From Candidatus Streptomyces philanthi (lineage in GTDB: Bacteria > Actinomycetota > Actinomycetes > Streptomycetales > Streptomycetaceae): a DNA stretch of 64,000 bases. The stretch covers positions 2,294,001-2,358,000 of the forward strand of contig CP073042.1 in NCBI GenBank assembly GCA_018114805.1. The letters are read 5' to 3'. A model generated the notes under the pieces. The model ran no database searches. It was not told the DNA's origin and saw nothing but the letters and a program-made list of their open reading frames with translations. The position numbers and the translations under genes were made by a program. This document shows positions 55,043-64,000 of the stretch, in pieces. The number at the start of each line of letters is the position of its first letter. Position 1 is the stretch's first letter.

Positions 55043-56971
55043 TCATGCTCCTCCCGCGGCCCTCGCGAACCGGGACCAGTCGGTGAACTCCCAGTCCCAG
55101 CGGCGGCAGACGCGTTCTTGGGGGAGGTCGGGCTGGGAGGGGGCGAGGAGGAGGAGTTGGGCGTGGCGGCCGTCGCCGACGATGGCCAGGAGGTAGCCGC
55201 CCGGTTGCGCCAGCATGAGGGACATCTCGTTGTTGGTCATGGCGAACCGGGCGTCGGGCCGGTCCAGCTTCTTGACCTCGATGCGTACCGGTTCGCCGCG
55301 TGGGTCGATGCCCTCCAGGTCGTAGCCGACGTTCTGCGCGCTGACGTCGCGGAGTGTCCAGCCGAGGTGGTTGAGGTATTCCTTCGTCGCCAGTTCGGCC
55401 GCCCGCCACCGTTTCAGTATGGACGCCAGGGAGTTGTCCGCGGAGGGGGCCGCCTTCGTGACGCGGACTTCCTCGGTGCGTAGCGGGGCGGCGGGTGGCG
55501 GGGCGGTGGGCGGCTCCTCCTGCGGGCTGGCCTCCTGGACGAGTCGGCTCTCGGCCTCGGTGAGCCTGCGGCCGTGGGTGCGGGCCAGTTCCTGGAAGTG
55601 GGCGGCCAGGCGCGCGCGGAGTGGGTCGGACAGCAGGGTGGGGTCCAGGTCGGCCAAGAGGGCCGTGAAGTCGACGCTTCGCAGGCCGAGGACCGTCTTC
55701 AGCGCCCGGGCGGCGGACTGGTGGCGCGACGCGTACAGCACCTGTGGGGCGCCGTCGGGGAAGATGACCCGCACGTCCCGCGGCTCCAGTGGGAGCGGGG
55801 AGTGGGCGAACGGCGGGCGGTCATCTCCTCGCGCAGCGCGGAGACAAGGAGCTTACCGGCGGAGGCCGTTCCGGAGATCAGCACGCCGCGCAGGTCCTCG
55901 CCATCCAGGACCAACTGCCACAGCCGCTCGAACATCGGGTCGCCCGGTGTGCGCAGCCGCCGCGCGATGGCGTGGGCCGCGTCGGCCAGCACCTGGCGGG
56001 TCGACGCGTCCGCCGTCACCGCTTGGGTGCGGGAAGGGTCGGTGAGGAGGTCGCCGGAGACGACGACCGGCAGCCCCACCTCGTCCTGGAGCGGCAGGAA
56101 GCAGGCCAGTCGGCCCCGTACGCCGGTCATGGCCAGGGCGCGGGCGTCGAGGGGTACCGCCACGGTCGCCGCACCGTGGCGCAGCAGGGCGAACGCCGCC
56201 TCGGCGCCGTCGACGCGGAGCACGACCCGGGTGGCGTCGCGTTCGATGTGGATGTCCTGCGGGGCGGCCGCAACCCCTTGGCCCACGCCGACGCCTCCGG
56301 CGCCCGTTCCCGACGCCGGCCCCGTCGCCGCGGGGGTGCGGACGCGCGTCACGTTGCGGAGGAACAGCGCGCTGAGCGGGTCGATCGCCCCGGGCGTCGC
56401 CGCACCACCCGACGGCATCGCCGCGCTGCCCGACGGGGCGGCGGGTCGGCGGGTCGCTGGCAGGTGACGGTGAAGGTGACGCCGGCGACCGGCGCGTCGG
56501 GGTGCACCTCGGTGGGTATCCGGATCAGCGGCACCGCGCTCGCGTCGACCTCACCGAGCAGCGCCGCGGCGGCCGTCCGGTCGAACGCGAAGCGCACGCC
56601 CGCCGACTGGACGTCGATCCGGTGGGCGATGGCCGCCAGCGACTTGAAGCCGATGCCCCGGTAGCCGATCGAGTCGCCGCCGCGCGACTTGGTGGAGCTG
56701 GCACTGCGGCACAGCGCTTCGACGTCCGCCGCGTCCAGTGGGCGCCCGTCGTTGCCCCAGCGGAACCGGCCGCCCCCAGGTCCTCGACGAGCACGGTGCG
56801 GGCGCCGGCGTCGTCGGAGTTCTGGAGGAGTTCGTACGGCACCCGGTCCCGGTAGGTGTCGGCCAGCAACCCTTCCATCTGGGCGACCTCGCGGAAGAGT
56901 CCGGGTGCCTGCCGGTGTTCGCGTACGAGGGTGTCGCGCAGGGCGGCGACGGCCGTCGGCAGGGCGGTCAC
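55043..56971 (-). pseudogene. GHKL (Hsp90/sacsin/NOV-like) ATPase with C-terminal DUF3883 domain (three frameshifts)
   Basis: About 640 residues when joined. The N-terminal part has an Hsp90/MORC-type ATP-binding domain: N-box VPYELLQNSDDAGA and glycine box SIGYRGIGFKSLAA. The middle is unassigned (DIHIERDATRVVLRVDGAEAAF, GDPMFERLWQLVLDGEDL). The C-terminal DUF3883/NOV domain shows TKEYLNHLGW, VGYDLEGIDPRGEPVRIEVKKL and MTNNEMSLML. The D...E-x-K arrangement resembles PD-(D/E)XK nucleases. Breaks near 56779 (one G missing), 56440 and 55815. GTG start 56971 overlaps the previous gene's stop. Proteins of this type sit in defence-related loci in other genomes. Function here unknown. Confidence 0.75.
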
Positions 56972-57401
56972 AGGTCCTCCGCGTCCAGGACGCGGACCAC
57001 CACGCGGGTGGGCTTGCCGGACAGGTCGTCAAGGTGGAACGGGAGTTGGACGATCCAGCGTGGCTGACGCGACGGCACCGCGCCGCCCTCGCCGACCAGC
57101 ACCCGCCCGTACAGCGGCGTCTCGCGCTTGTCGAGCAGGAAGTCGCTGTCGTCCAGCACCTCGACGGCGAGCGCGGGCAGCGGGACCTCGAAGGGGCACT
57201 CGTCCTCGACGTCGCTCTCGTCCTCGGGGGCCTCGCCACGCCACGTCTCCATGGCGACGAGGTCGGTCAGCAGTTCCCTGGCCGTCGCGAACTCCGCGAA
57301 CCCACCGACGCGCACCTGGAGGGTCGCCTCGCCCTTGGCGCCGACGAACGTGGCGTCACAGGTGGTGGGCCTGAGCCGGACGGCCTCGTGGACCGTCTCA
57401 T
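56968..57401 (-). pseudogene. Hypothetical protein, middle gene of GHKL cassette
   Basis: About 144 residues, unrecognised. The frame with strong third-position G/C begins right at the end of the previous gene (ETVHEAVRLRPTTCDATFVGAKGEATLQVRV) but has no start codon in frame before a GTG at 57315. An ATG overlapping the upstream stop (57401) is in another frame, so a small indel near 57390 is likely. Acidic, beta-rich (ESDVEDECPFEVPLPALAVEVLDDSDFLLDKR). Coupled at its 3' end to the ATPase gene (56968-56971 overlap). Confidence 0.55.
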
Positions 57402-57868
57402 TCCATCAGCTCGACGGGCAGCGGCTTGCTCCTCGTCCCGGGCCAGGTCAGGTCGAGGTCGGTCTCGCCGACGTCGAAGGCGGTCACCTGGAGCGCGATC
57501 TGCTCGGGCCTGACGCGCTGGGAGGTCTCCCAGGTGCTGCTGGTCTGGGAGAAGCGCACCGGCCGCTTGCTGGCCTTCTTGATCGTCTCCAGCAGGGCGG
57601 GCGTGTAGCTGACCGCGTCGGGCCGTTCCACCGGGCTCAACCCGAGCAGCAGCGTGGGCGGGTAGTCGTCGTCCTCGTCCGCCGAGAAGCGGTCGGTCCA
57701 GTCCTCGCGCAGGAAGCGGGCGGTGCCCGAGACGACGATCTCCTGGAAGTGGGTGCCATCGAAGCTCTCCGTCACCAGCCGCGCGCGTACGTTCTCGACC
57801 TGCCATCCGACCAGCGACAGCGCCAGCTCGTCGACCTGTACGTCGGGTTCCTCGATCTTCTTCCCCAT
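57398..57868 (-). CDS. Hypothetical protein, first gene of GHKL cassette
   Basis: A 156-residue protein with no domain I know. Acidic overall, with ALSLVGWQVENVRARLVTESFDGTHFQEIVVSGTARFL and ALQVTAFDVGETDLDLTWPG. No signal peptide or TM segment. It heads a leftward run of three overlapping genes ending in the GHKL-DUF3883 protein; the overlaps show they are made together. It could be an adaptor or sensor for the ATPase (inference). Confidence 0.65.
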   Translation of the reverse strand: MGKKIEEPDVQVDELALSLVGWQVENVRARLVTESFDGTHFQEIVVSGTARFLREDWTDRFSADEDDDYPPTLLLGLSPVERPDAVSYTPALLETIKKASKRPVRFSQTSSTWETSQRVRPEQIALQVTAFDVGETDLDLTWPGTRSKPLPVELME

Positions 57869-58312
57869 CGACGCCCCGCCCCTCCCGTTCGCCCGCTCAG
57901 GCCAGCTCAGATGTGGGTGACTTGCAGACGATAGCTCCCGACCTTCACACGTCCTCCACGCACCCTGACGGGGTCGCCCGCCCCGGTGAGGGTGAGGGCG
58001 CGCGGCGCCGACGCGAGTCGGAATGGCGGCCCGCCGGGGGCTGCCGAGTGGCTGGTTGTCGCTTTGTCCGGGGACGAGGCGACCGGTCCGCTAGGCGGGC
58101 TTATTCGACACCTGTCAACATAGGGGCGCGCCGATGGGGTGGGAGGCGGAGGTCTCCGCGCCGCGGCGACGGTCAACGCTCGGCGGGGCCCCGCGGCCTC
58201 CCCGATCCGTCGTCACGCCCTCAGGTACGTACGGAGCGTAAAAGTGTCGTCACGTACGGATCGTCTGGCCCCGTCCACCAGGCAGGGGCTGCTGCCACGT
58301 TCGAGGAGAGCC
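57869..58312. promoter_or_regulatory. Divergent region between GHKL cassette and ArsM-like gene
   Basis: About 440 bases. On the minus strand a TTGACA (58118-58113) with a TAGCGG about 19 bases further could drive the GHKL cassette. No clear promoter is seen for the rightward gene. No gene in the interval. Confidence 0.4.
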
Positions 58313-59413
58313 ATGTCGACCACCACGGCCGCGTACGTCCAGGAGTGCGGCGGAGGGAACCCTCCGTCCCCCGCGGGCCGACCCGCCCCCCGGCTGCCGC
58401 ACGGCGCCGCCCCCGCCGCACGTCGCGGCGGCCCTGCGGCGGGTGCACGGGGAGGTGGTGGACCGGTTCCACGGGCGCGGCTCACCGATCCCCGCGGCCC
58501 TCGCCGGCGCCACGGTGCTCGACCTGGGGTGCGGCAGCGGGCGCGACGCCTACGTGCTGGCCCAACTCACCGGCCCCACCGGGCGGGTGATCGGGGTAGA
58601 CGTGGCGGAGAACCAACTGGAGGTGGCGCGCCGGCACCTGGGCCACCACGCCGAGCACTTCGGCTACGCCAACGTCGACTTCCGCAACGGCTACCTGGAG
58701 GACCTCAGCACGGCGGGCATCGCGGACGGCTCCGTGGACGTGGTGGTCGCCAACCGCGTGGTCAACCTATCCCCCTGCAAGCCCGGCTGTTCGAGGAGAT
58801 CTTCCGCGTCCTGCGGCCCGGCGGCGAGTTGCACTTCTGCGAGATCTTCGCCGACCGCCGCATCCCCGCGTCCCTCATGGAGGACCCGGAGCTGCTGGGC
58901 GAATGCCTCAGCGGCGCGCTGTACGAGCGGGACTTCCGCCGTCTCATGGCCCGTTCGGGCTGCGCCGACGTGCGGGTGATCGACCGGTGCCCGGCGCCCG
59001 TCTCGCACCCGGAGATCGCGCGCAAGATCGGGTACGTGAACTTCTCCGCGCTCACCGTGCGGGCGTTCAAGCTGCCCCTGGAGGGCGGGTGCGAGGACTA
59101 CGGCCAGACGGCCGTCTACCGCGGCACCCTGGAGGGGCACCCGCACGCCTTCGACCTCGACGACCGGCACCGGTTCGCCACGGGCCGGCCAACCCCGGTG
59201 TGCGGCAACACCGCCGACATGCTCGGCCGGACCCGCTTCGCCGCGCACTTCGACGTCACGGGCGACAAGACGGTGCACCGCGGCGTGTTCACCCCCTGCT
59301 CCTCCCCCGCCCATGATCCCGACGGCGCGGCGGACGGCGGGGGCGGCGAGCCCGACGGGACGAGCGGGGCGGACGGGACGACCGGGCCCGAGGGGGCGGA
59401 GGCGCCACGCTGA
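58313..59413 (+). pseudogene. ArsM-like arsenite methyltransferase (frameshifted)
   Basis: A class I methyltransferase with ArsM architecture: VLDLGCGSGRDAYVLAQLTGPTGRVIGVDVAENQ (SAM site), VNLSP, VLRPGGELHFCEIFADRRIPASLMEDPELLGECL, the third ArsM Cys in GGCEDYGQTAVYRGT, and a C-terminal region with TPVCGNTADMLGRTRFAAHF. The start (MSTTTAAYVQE) and end are in one frame, the middle in another: shifts near 58400 and near 58780 (one C missing in AAGCCCGG). The second ArsM Cys (SNCVVNLSP in relatives) is Arg here (ANRVVNLSP), so the protein may not bind arsenite. Part of an arsenic gene cluster. Confidence 0.72.
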
Positions 59414-59491
59414 CGCCCGGGGTCGCGCGGGCGTCAGGCCCGGCTCCGGCCGCCCCGTGCCAGCGTCCGGCCGTACCCACACTCGGCCACC

Positions 59492-60616
59492 TCAGCGTTC
59501 GGCCGCCGAGGGCCGCGCGGTGGGGGCGAACTTCGCCGGCCAGGCGAGGGAGACGTACACCAGGCCGATCAGGACGGGCACCTCGATCAGCGGGCCGACG
59601 ACGCCGGACAGGGCCTGGCACGAGGTCACGCCGAAGGTGGCGATGGCGACGGCGATGGCGATGGCGAGTTCGAAATTGTTGCCGGCGGCGGTGAACGCCA
59701 GCGTCACGGTCCGGTCGTACGCCAGCCCGATCGCCTTGCCGAGCAGGAAGCTACCGGCCCACATCAGCGCGAAGTACGCCAGCAGCGGCAGCGCGATCCG
59801 GGCCACGTCCAGTGGTTGGGAGGTGATCGTCCTTCCCTGGAGGGCGAAGAGGATCACGATCGTGAACAGCAGCCCGTACAGCGCCCACGGCCCGATCGCG
59901 GGCAGCACGCGGGCCTCGTACGACTCGCGCCCCACGCGCCGCTCGCCCAGGTGGCGGGGGAGGAAGCCGGCAAGCAGCGGGATGCCGAGGAAGACCAGCA
60001 CGTTCAGGGCGATCTTCCCCATCGAGATGTCGAGGCGCTCGCCGTCGCCCAGGCAGAGCTAGCCCGGCAGCAGGTCCAGGTAGAGCCAGCCCAGCAGGCC
60101 GAAGGCGATGACCTGGAAGACGGAGTTCAGCGCGACCAGCACGGCGGCGGCCTCCCGGTCGCCGCTGGCCAGGTCGTTCCAGATGATGACCATGGCGATG
60201 CAGCGGGCGAGGCCGACGATGATCAGGCCGGTCCGGTCCTCGGGCAGGTCGGGCAGGAAGATCCAGGCCAGCGCGAACATGACCGCGGGTCCCACGAGCC
60301 AGTTGATCACCAACAAGGAGACCATCAGCCGCCGGTCGCCGGTGACCGCGTCCAGCCGGTCGTACCGGACCTTGGCCAGGACCGGGTACATCATGACCAG
60401 CAGGCCCACGGCGATCGGCAGCGAGACCCCGCGGATCTCGACTTTGGCGAGCGCGTCGTCCAACCCCGGGACAGCCCGCCCGAGCCCCAGCCCGAGGGCC
60501 ATGGCCAGCATGATCCACACAGCCAGGAAGCGGTCGAGGGTGGAGAGCCCGGCGACGACCGAGGTCTCCTGGCCCGCTGGCGGCGACGCATCATCGATCA
60601 GTTCGGCGCGGTTCAC
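59492..60616 (-). pseudogene. Arsenite efflux permease ACR3 (internal TAG)
   Basis: ACR3-type As(III)/H+ antiporter with ten TM helices. Key Cys in LIIVGLARCIAMVIIWNDLA. A TAG at 60060-60062 interrupts the hydrophobic LLPG*LCLGDGE, where Trp (TGG) is expected. Downstream the frame is open (ISMGKIALNVLVFLGIPLLAGF, AFTAAGNNFELAIAIAVA). A single base change would give a ~374-residue protein. Overlaps the arsR gene by four bases (60613-60616), so both are translated from one message. Confidence 0.85.
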
Positions 60617-60921
60617 GGACAGGCTCGCTTGTTGTCAGCGGCGGTACGGGCGGATTCGGCCAGCTCGGCGAACTGATCCGCGAGCTGGGCGAGGCACTCG
60701 GGCCGCAGCCGGTAGTAGGTGAACCAGCCACACGGCTCGGTGTCCACCACCCCCGCCTCGCGTAGCACGCGCAGATGGTTGGACAGGTTCGTCTGCCGGG
60801 CTCCGGTCTCCGCCACCAGGTGCGTCGTGCACAGCGTCTCGCGGGCCAGGAGGGTCACGATCCGCAGCCTGAGCGGGTCGGCCAGCACCCGCATCAGATC
60901 AGTGTCGACTGACGTCATCAT
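60613..60921 (-). CDS. arsR: ArsR/SmtB family repressor
   Basis: A 102-residue winged-helix repressor that releases DNA on binding As(III). The recognition helix is TGARQTNLSNHLRVLREAGVV. Candidate metal ligands are the Cys in ETLCTTHL, EPCGWF and PECL, different from the ELCVCDL pair of E. coli. Two ATG codons in a row (60921, 60918). Its operator-like palindromes lie right upstream. Shares an operon with acr3 and is divergent from arsC. Confidence 0.87.
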   Translation of the reverse strand: MMTSVDTDLMRVLADPLRLRIVTLLARETLCTTHLVAETGARQTNLSNHLRVLREAGVVDTEPCGWFTYYRLRPECLAQLADQFAELAESARTAADNKRACP

Positions 60922-60924
60922 GGG

Positions 60925-60954
60925 CTGATACTTTCACATCAGTGGCCGCTGATG
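60925..60954. promoter_or_regulatory. ArsR operator-like palindromes
   Basis: CTGAT-N8-ATCAG (60925-60942) overlaps CATCAG-N6-CTGATG (60937-60954). ArsR proteins often bind ATCA/TGAT inverted repeats. Position between divergent arsR-acr3 and arsC fits control of both. Confidence 0.65.
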
Positions 60955-61175
60955 CGATTGCCGTCGTCGGCGCCTCACGCCTTGCGGTCTCACGCCTTGT
61001 GGCCTTACGGGCTTGCGGTCTCGCGGCCTTACGGCGTCGCGACGGCAGGGCACCGAGACCCCCGCCGGGCGCTGTCGCCCACACGCCAGCTCCCGCCCTC
61101 GTTCACGTTCCGGCGTGAGTCCAGCACGGTCGCGAGTCAGCACGGTCTTCAGTCCGGAGCCAGAAAGAGAGCCCC

Positions 61176-61599
61176 ATGCCCGAGAAACCCTCCGTCATGT
61201 TCGTCTGCGTGCACAACGCCGGCCGGTCGCAGATGGCCGCCGCCTGGCTGACCCACGTGGCCGGAAGACCGGGTGGAGGTCCGCTCGGCCGGCTCACGGC
61301 CGGGTGCGGCCGTGCACCCCGCGGTCGTCGAGGCCATGCGCGAGGTGGGCATCGATATCTCCGCCGAAGCCCCGAAGGTGTTGACCGTGGACGCGGTCCG
61401 GGCCTCCGACGTCTGCGTCACGATGGGCTGCGGCGACGCCTGCCCGGTCTTCCCCGGCAAGCGTTACCTGGACTGGACACTGGACGACCCCGCCGGCCAG
61501 GACATCGAGGCAGTCCGCCCGATCCGGGACGCGCTCAGGGGCCTGGTCGAGGACCTGATAGCGGAGATCGCTTCCGGGCCGGCCCGGAACCGGGGTTAG
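61176..61599 (+). pseudogene. arsC: Arsenate reductase ArsC, LMW-phosphatase type (one-base frameshift)
   Basis: Thiol-dependent arsenate reductase of the low-molecular-weight phosphatase family. The first 33 residues hold the active-site loop VCVHNAGRSQMA (C-x5-R). An extra A near 61266 (GGAAGACC) shifts the frame. The rest (VEVRSAGSRPGAAVHPAVVEAMREVGIDIS, DVCVTMGCGDACPVFPGKRYLDWTLDDPAGQ with the other two redox Cys) continues to 61599. One base restores a ~140-residue protein. Divergent from arsR. Confidence 0.83.
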
Positions 61600-61653
61600 C
61601 GTTTCCGCCCTGGGCGAACCTCTTCAGCGGGCCGCGCACCACGGATGGGCTGC

Positions 61654-62355
61654 CTACCGCGGGCGCGCGGCGCTCACCAGCAGGGTGTCGACGGCGGACG
61701 GGCCCTGACCCCCGGACGGAAGCGACTCCACCCCGACGTCAGACAGCCCCGCCGCGTCCAGCAGCGCCGCCCATCGGTCGGGGCGGAGCACCCAGCGGTG
61801 CAGGGTGGCCGGCCGCCCGTCGGGCGTACGGGCCGGAACACGCGCCGGTACGAGTTCGGCCGTGGCCGGCTCGCCGGTGACGTGCCGGGCCAAAGTGGCG
61901 AACACCAGCCGCCCGCCGAGGCGCAGGGCCGCCGCCGCGGCGGGCAGCAGGTCGCGCGGAATCGGTAAAGTCGAGCGCGCCGAAGACGCTGTAGAGCACC
62001 TCGTACGAGGCGGGCGCCGCGCGCAACCAGGCCACCACGTCGGCGTGGACGAGGCACAACCGTGGCGCGAGGTGGGCGTACAGGTCGGTGGCCAGGGCGT
62101 GTTGGGCGGCGGAGGCGTCCACCGCGTCGAGGCGGGCGGGCTGGTGGTAGCGGGCCAGGTGCGCGGCGTGCCGCGCGGAACCTGCCCCCAGGTCGGCCAC
62201 GTACAGCCCGGTCAGGTCGCCCAGCAACTCCGCCCCGGGCCGGTGTCCTGGCCCCGCCCCTGGCCCCAGGTCCAGTGGAAGGCGGCCGGGACGGCGCGTT
62301 CCGAGGTCGCGCGCCCGCGGCCGTAGTGGTGCCACAGGTCGGGCGTCGCGGTCAT
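61654..62355 (-). pseudogene. Class I SAM-dependent methyltransferase (two frameshifts)
   Basis: Small-molecule methyltransferase (~232 residues). ATG 62355: MTATPDLWHHYGRGRATSERAVPAAFHWTWGQG. A G missing near 62236 shifts the frame; then LLGDLTGLYVADLGAGSARHAAHLARYHQPARLDAVDAS (SAM site) and LYSVFGALDFTD. An extra T near 61963 shifts again; then LVFATLARHVTGEPA to SAARPR. Relatives read through cleanly, so artefact is likely. Neighbour of the arsenic genes but with no arsenic-specific feature. Confidence 0.75.
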
Positions 62356-62834
62356 CCGGTTCGCCCGCCGCCCCGGCCCGGCCACCTCTCGCCGCACCCG
62401 CGCCCTGGCCCGCGCGCGGGGAAGCGCGCGTCGCCACGGTCGCGCGGGGCCTCGATCGTGCCGGCCCGCCGCGCCGTTCGGCGTGGTCGTCAAGATGGCC
62501 ATCGGCCCTCCCGTGCGGCGCTGGTCGCCAGGTGGGCGGCGAACCGCCCCTGGGCTCCAACACCCCCTGGGCGGTCCGGATTCCCCCCCGGCAGTGGCCC
62601 ACACACACGCCACCGCGCCGGGCCGCGGGCGGTCGTCGTCCGAGGGGCCCAGCGGACAGCGCACCCGCTCCCGCCCCTATACGCTGGCCAACAGCCGCCC
62701 CTGTCGGGGGGCGTTCGACCCCCTAACCATCGCCCGGGGACGCGGTGATCTGGTCTGATGACGTCGTGGCAGCCGCGCGCCGGCCGCTGCACACGAAATG
62801 AGATGTCCAGGCTACCATCACGTGGGAGGACTTC

Positions 62835-63683
62835 ATGCAGGTTGGGCAGCCGAGTCTCACCGCTCGGGGCGCCGCCGCGCTGCGGGCGGCGCACCAGGAG
62901 TTGGACGGCGGGGTCGTCTTCGCCGACCCGTTCGCGGTGGCGATCCTGGGTGACGACGCGGACGATCCGCTGTGCGCGACGGCCTTCGAGCCGGGCCGCG
63001 AGCCGCTGCGGGTGAGCGTCGCCGCGCGCTCGCGCTGCGCCGAGGACGCGGTGGCCGACGCGGTGCGCGAGCGGGCTGTACGGCAGGTCGTCGTGCTCGG
63101 GGCCGGGCTCGACACGTTCGGGTACCGCAATCCGCAGGCGGCCTCCGGGGTGCGGGTCTTCGAGGTCGACCACCCGGCCACGCACGAGTGGAAGCGCCGG
63201 CGACTGCTGGACGCCGGGATCGCGGTACCCGACGAGCTGACGTTCGTCCCCATCGACTTCGAGGCGTCCGACCTGGCCGAGGGGCTCGCGGCGGCCGGGT
63301 TCGACGCTGAGCGGCCGGCGTTCTTCATGTGCCTGGGCGTCGTCCCGTACCTGACGGCCGAGGCGGTCGCCGCCACGTTCGGCTTCATCGCCTCCCTGCC
63401 GGCCGGCACCGAGGTCGTCTTCGACTACGGCGAGCCCGTGAGCGCCCTGAGCCCCGAGCAGCGCGCCTTGCACGAGCGGCGGGCGGAGTGGGCCGCGCGG
63501 CAGGGAGAACCCTTCCACAGCTCCTTCGACCCCGCTGAACTCGCCGACCGACTCCGCTCGTGGGGCTTCGCGGAGACGGCGAACGCGTCCTTCAGCGACC
63601 TGGCCCGGCGGTACGCGCCGGACAGCGCGGCGGCCGAGGCGCTGCGGGAGGCGGGCGGCCACGTGATGCGGGCCCGGGTCTAG
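62835..63683 (+). CDS. SAM-dependent methyltransferase, TIGR00027/LCMT family
   Basis: A 282-residue member of the leucine-carboxyl-methyltransferase-like TIGR00027 family common in actinobacteria. Features: PSLTARGAAALRAAHQ, RSRCAEDAVADAVRERAVRQVVVLGAGLDTFGYR (SAM site), VFEVDHPATHEWKRRRL, FMCLGVVPYLTAEAVAATFGFI. The ATG follows GGGAGGACTTC. Clean. Some members methylate polyketide or lipid products; the substrate is unknown. Confidence 0.87.
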   Translation: MQVGQPSLTARGAAALRAAHQELDGGVVFADPFAVAILGDDADDPLCATAFEPGREPLRVSVAARSRCAEDAVADAVRERAVRQVVVLGAGLDTFGYRNPQAASGVRVFEVDHPATHEWKRRRLLDAGIAVPDELTFVPIDFEASDLAEGLAAAGFDAERPAFFMCLGVVPYLTAEAVAATFGFIASLPAGTEVVFDYGEPVSALSPEQRALHERRAEWAARQGEPFHSSFDPAELADRLRSWGFAETANASFSDLARRYAPDSAAAEALREAGGHVMRARV

Positions 63684-64000
63684 GACCGGGACGACGAGCC
63701 GGGGAGCCGGGAAGCCGACGAGCCGGGGAGTCAGGCGACGAGCCGGCGGGCCGGCCGGGCAAGGAGTCGGCGGACGTTCCGTACGGCCAACCCTCCAGCC
63801 CTAACCCGCAACCCCACAACCCCGCCCAAGCCTCCCCCTCACCGCCCAAGCCGCGGCCCGCCCCAGGCCGCCACCTAAACAAATCGCCAATCCGCCAAAC
63901 CACGATAGCGAGTTGCAGTGGGGTGCGGGCGGCGGGCGAGTGGGCAGGATAGGAGGCAGGCGGGGCGCGGCGGGCGTCGTACCGAGGGAGCGGGAGGCCG
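63684..64000. other. Right edge, short GC repeats, no gene seen
   Basis: The 317 bases after the methyltransferase contain three near-copies of GACGAGCCGGGGAG (63693, 63717 and an imperfect one at 63737) and Pro-codon-rich sequence. No gene with convincing codon use. The sequence is cut by the window end. Confidence 0.4.

Noticed and set aside
63560-63952. 130-codon frame at the right edge
   Set aside because: It begins inside the methyltransferase in another frame and is Gly/Arg/Pro-rich, as expected of a shadow.
1-64000. CRISPR array, prophage or insertion sequence
   Set aside because: No regularly spaced identical repeats, no transposase, integrase or phage structural genes were seen; short repeats found are tandem or low complexity.

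Overview
The window looks like about 64 kb of Streptomyces chromosome. Evidence: very high G+C (codon third positions almost all G or C), frequent GTG starts with GGAGG-type ribosome binding sites, the Streptomyces-type divisome protein SepX, the sigma factor HrdD, a tricorn protease, a DUF574 methyltransferase, and families such as DUF4190, questin oxidase and FmdB. There are two tRNA genes (Ala-CGC, Arg-CCT), no rRNA, no CRISPR array, and no recognisable insertion sequence or prophage.

Layout. 0-7 kb: an MMPL/RND exporter with its TetR regulator and operator pair, a divergent tricorn protease, and a small CsbD-like stress protein. 7-18 kb: a translationally coupled SDR / alpha-beta hydrolase / Baeyer-Villiger-type monooxygenase operon with a divergent MerR regulator, exonuclease III, GNAT, an aminoglycoside-phosphotransferase-like kinase, a DUF574 methyltransferase, a broken Rieske oxygenase and MarR/LysR regulators. 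18-23 kb: a KapD-like exonuclease, a secreted amidase, and a DGPF protein plus ECF42-type sigma factor with a matching promoter. 23-30 kb: tRNA-Ala, sepX, a molybdenum-cofactor cluster (mogA fused in frame to a RimJ-like GNAT, moaC, heavily disrupted moeA), galU and 5-formyl-THF cyclo-ligase. 30-38 kb: penicillin acylase, a CPA antiporter, an MFS transporter, fmdB behind a CIRCE-like element, and an MTAP/PNP gene with an internal TAG. 38-50 kb: a SAF/RcpC-like protein, mscL, an orphan N-terminal piece of an acyl-CoA synthetase, a P1 (DmpA/NylC) peptidase, hrdD behind a SigR-type promoter, questin oxidase, MarR, and a TetR plus DHA2 MFS pump. 50-64 kb: an M6 metalloprotease, a TetR with palindromic operators, DUF4190, tRNA-Arg, a three-gene cassette built round a GHKL (Hsp90/NOV-like) ATPase with a DUF3883 domain, an arsenic block (ArsM-like, ACR3, ArsR, ArsC), and two more methyltransferases.

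About 15 genes that otherwise match well-known families are interrupted by single-base indels or in-frame TAG codons, while long neighbours (tricorn, penicillin acylase, MMPL) are clean. Most breaks are repaired by adding or removing one base in a G or C run, which points to uncorrected sequencing errors. Real decay cannot be excluded for moeA and the ArsM-like gene. These are typed as pseudogene, with the lesion described.

The best candidates for something new are the GHKL-ATPase/DUF3883 cassette beside tRNA-Arg, the CIRCE-like element on fmdB, the perfect 32-bp inverted repeat inside the ECF42 gene, and the MogA-GNAT fusion.
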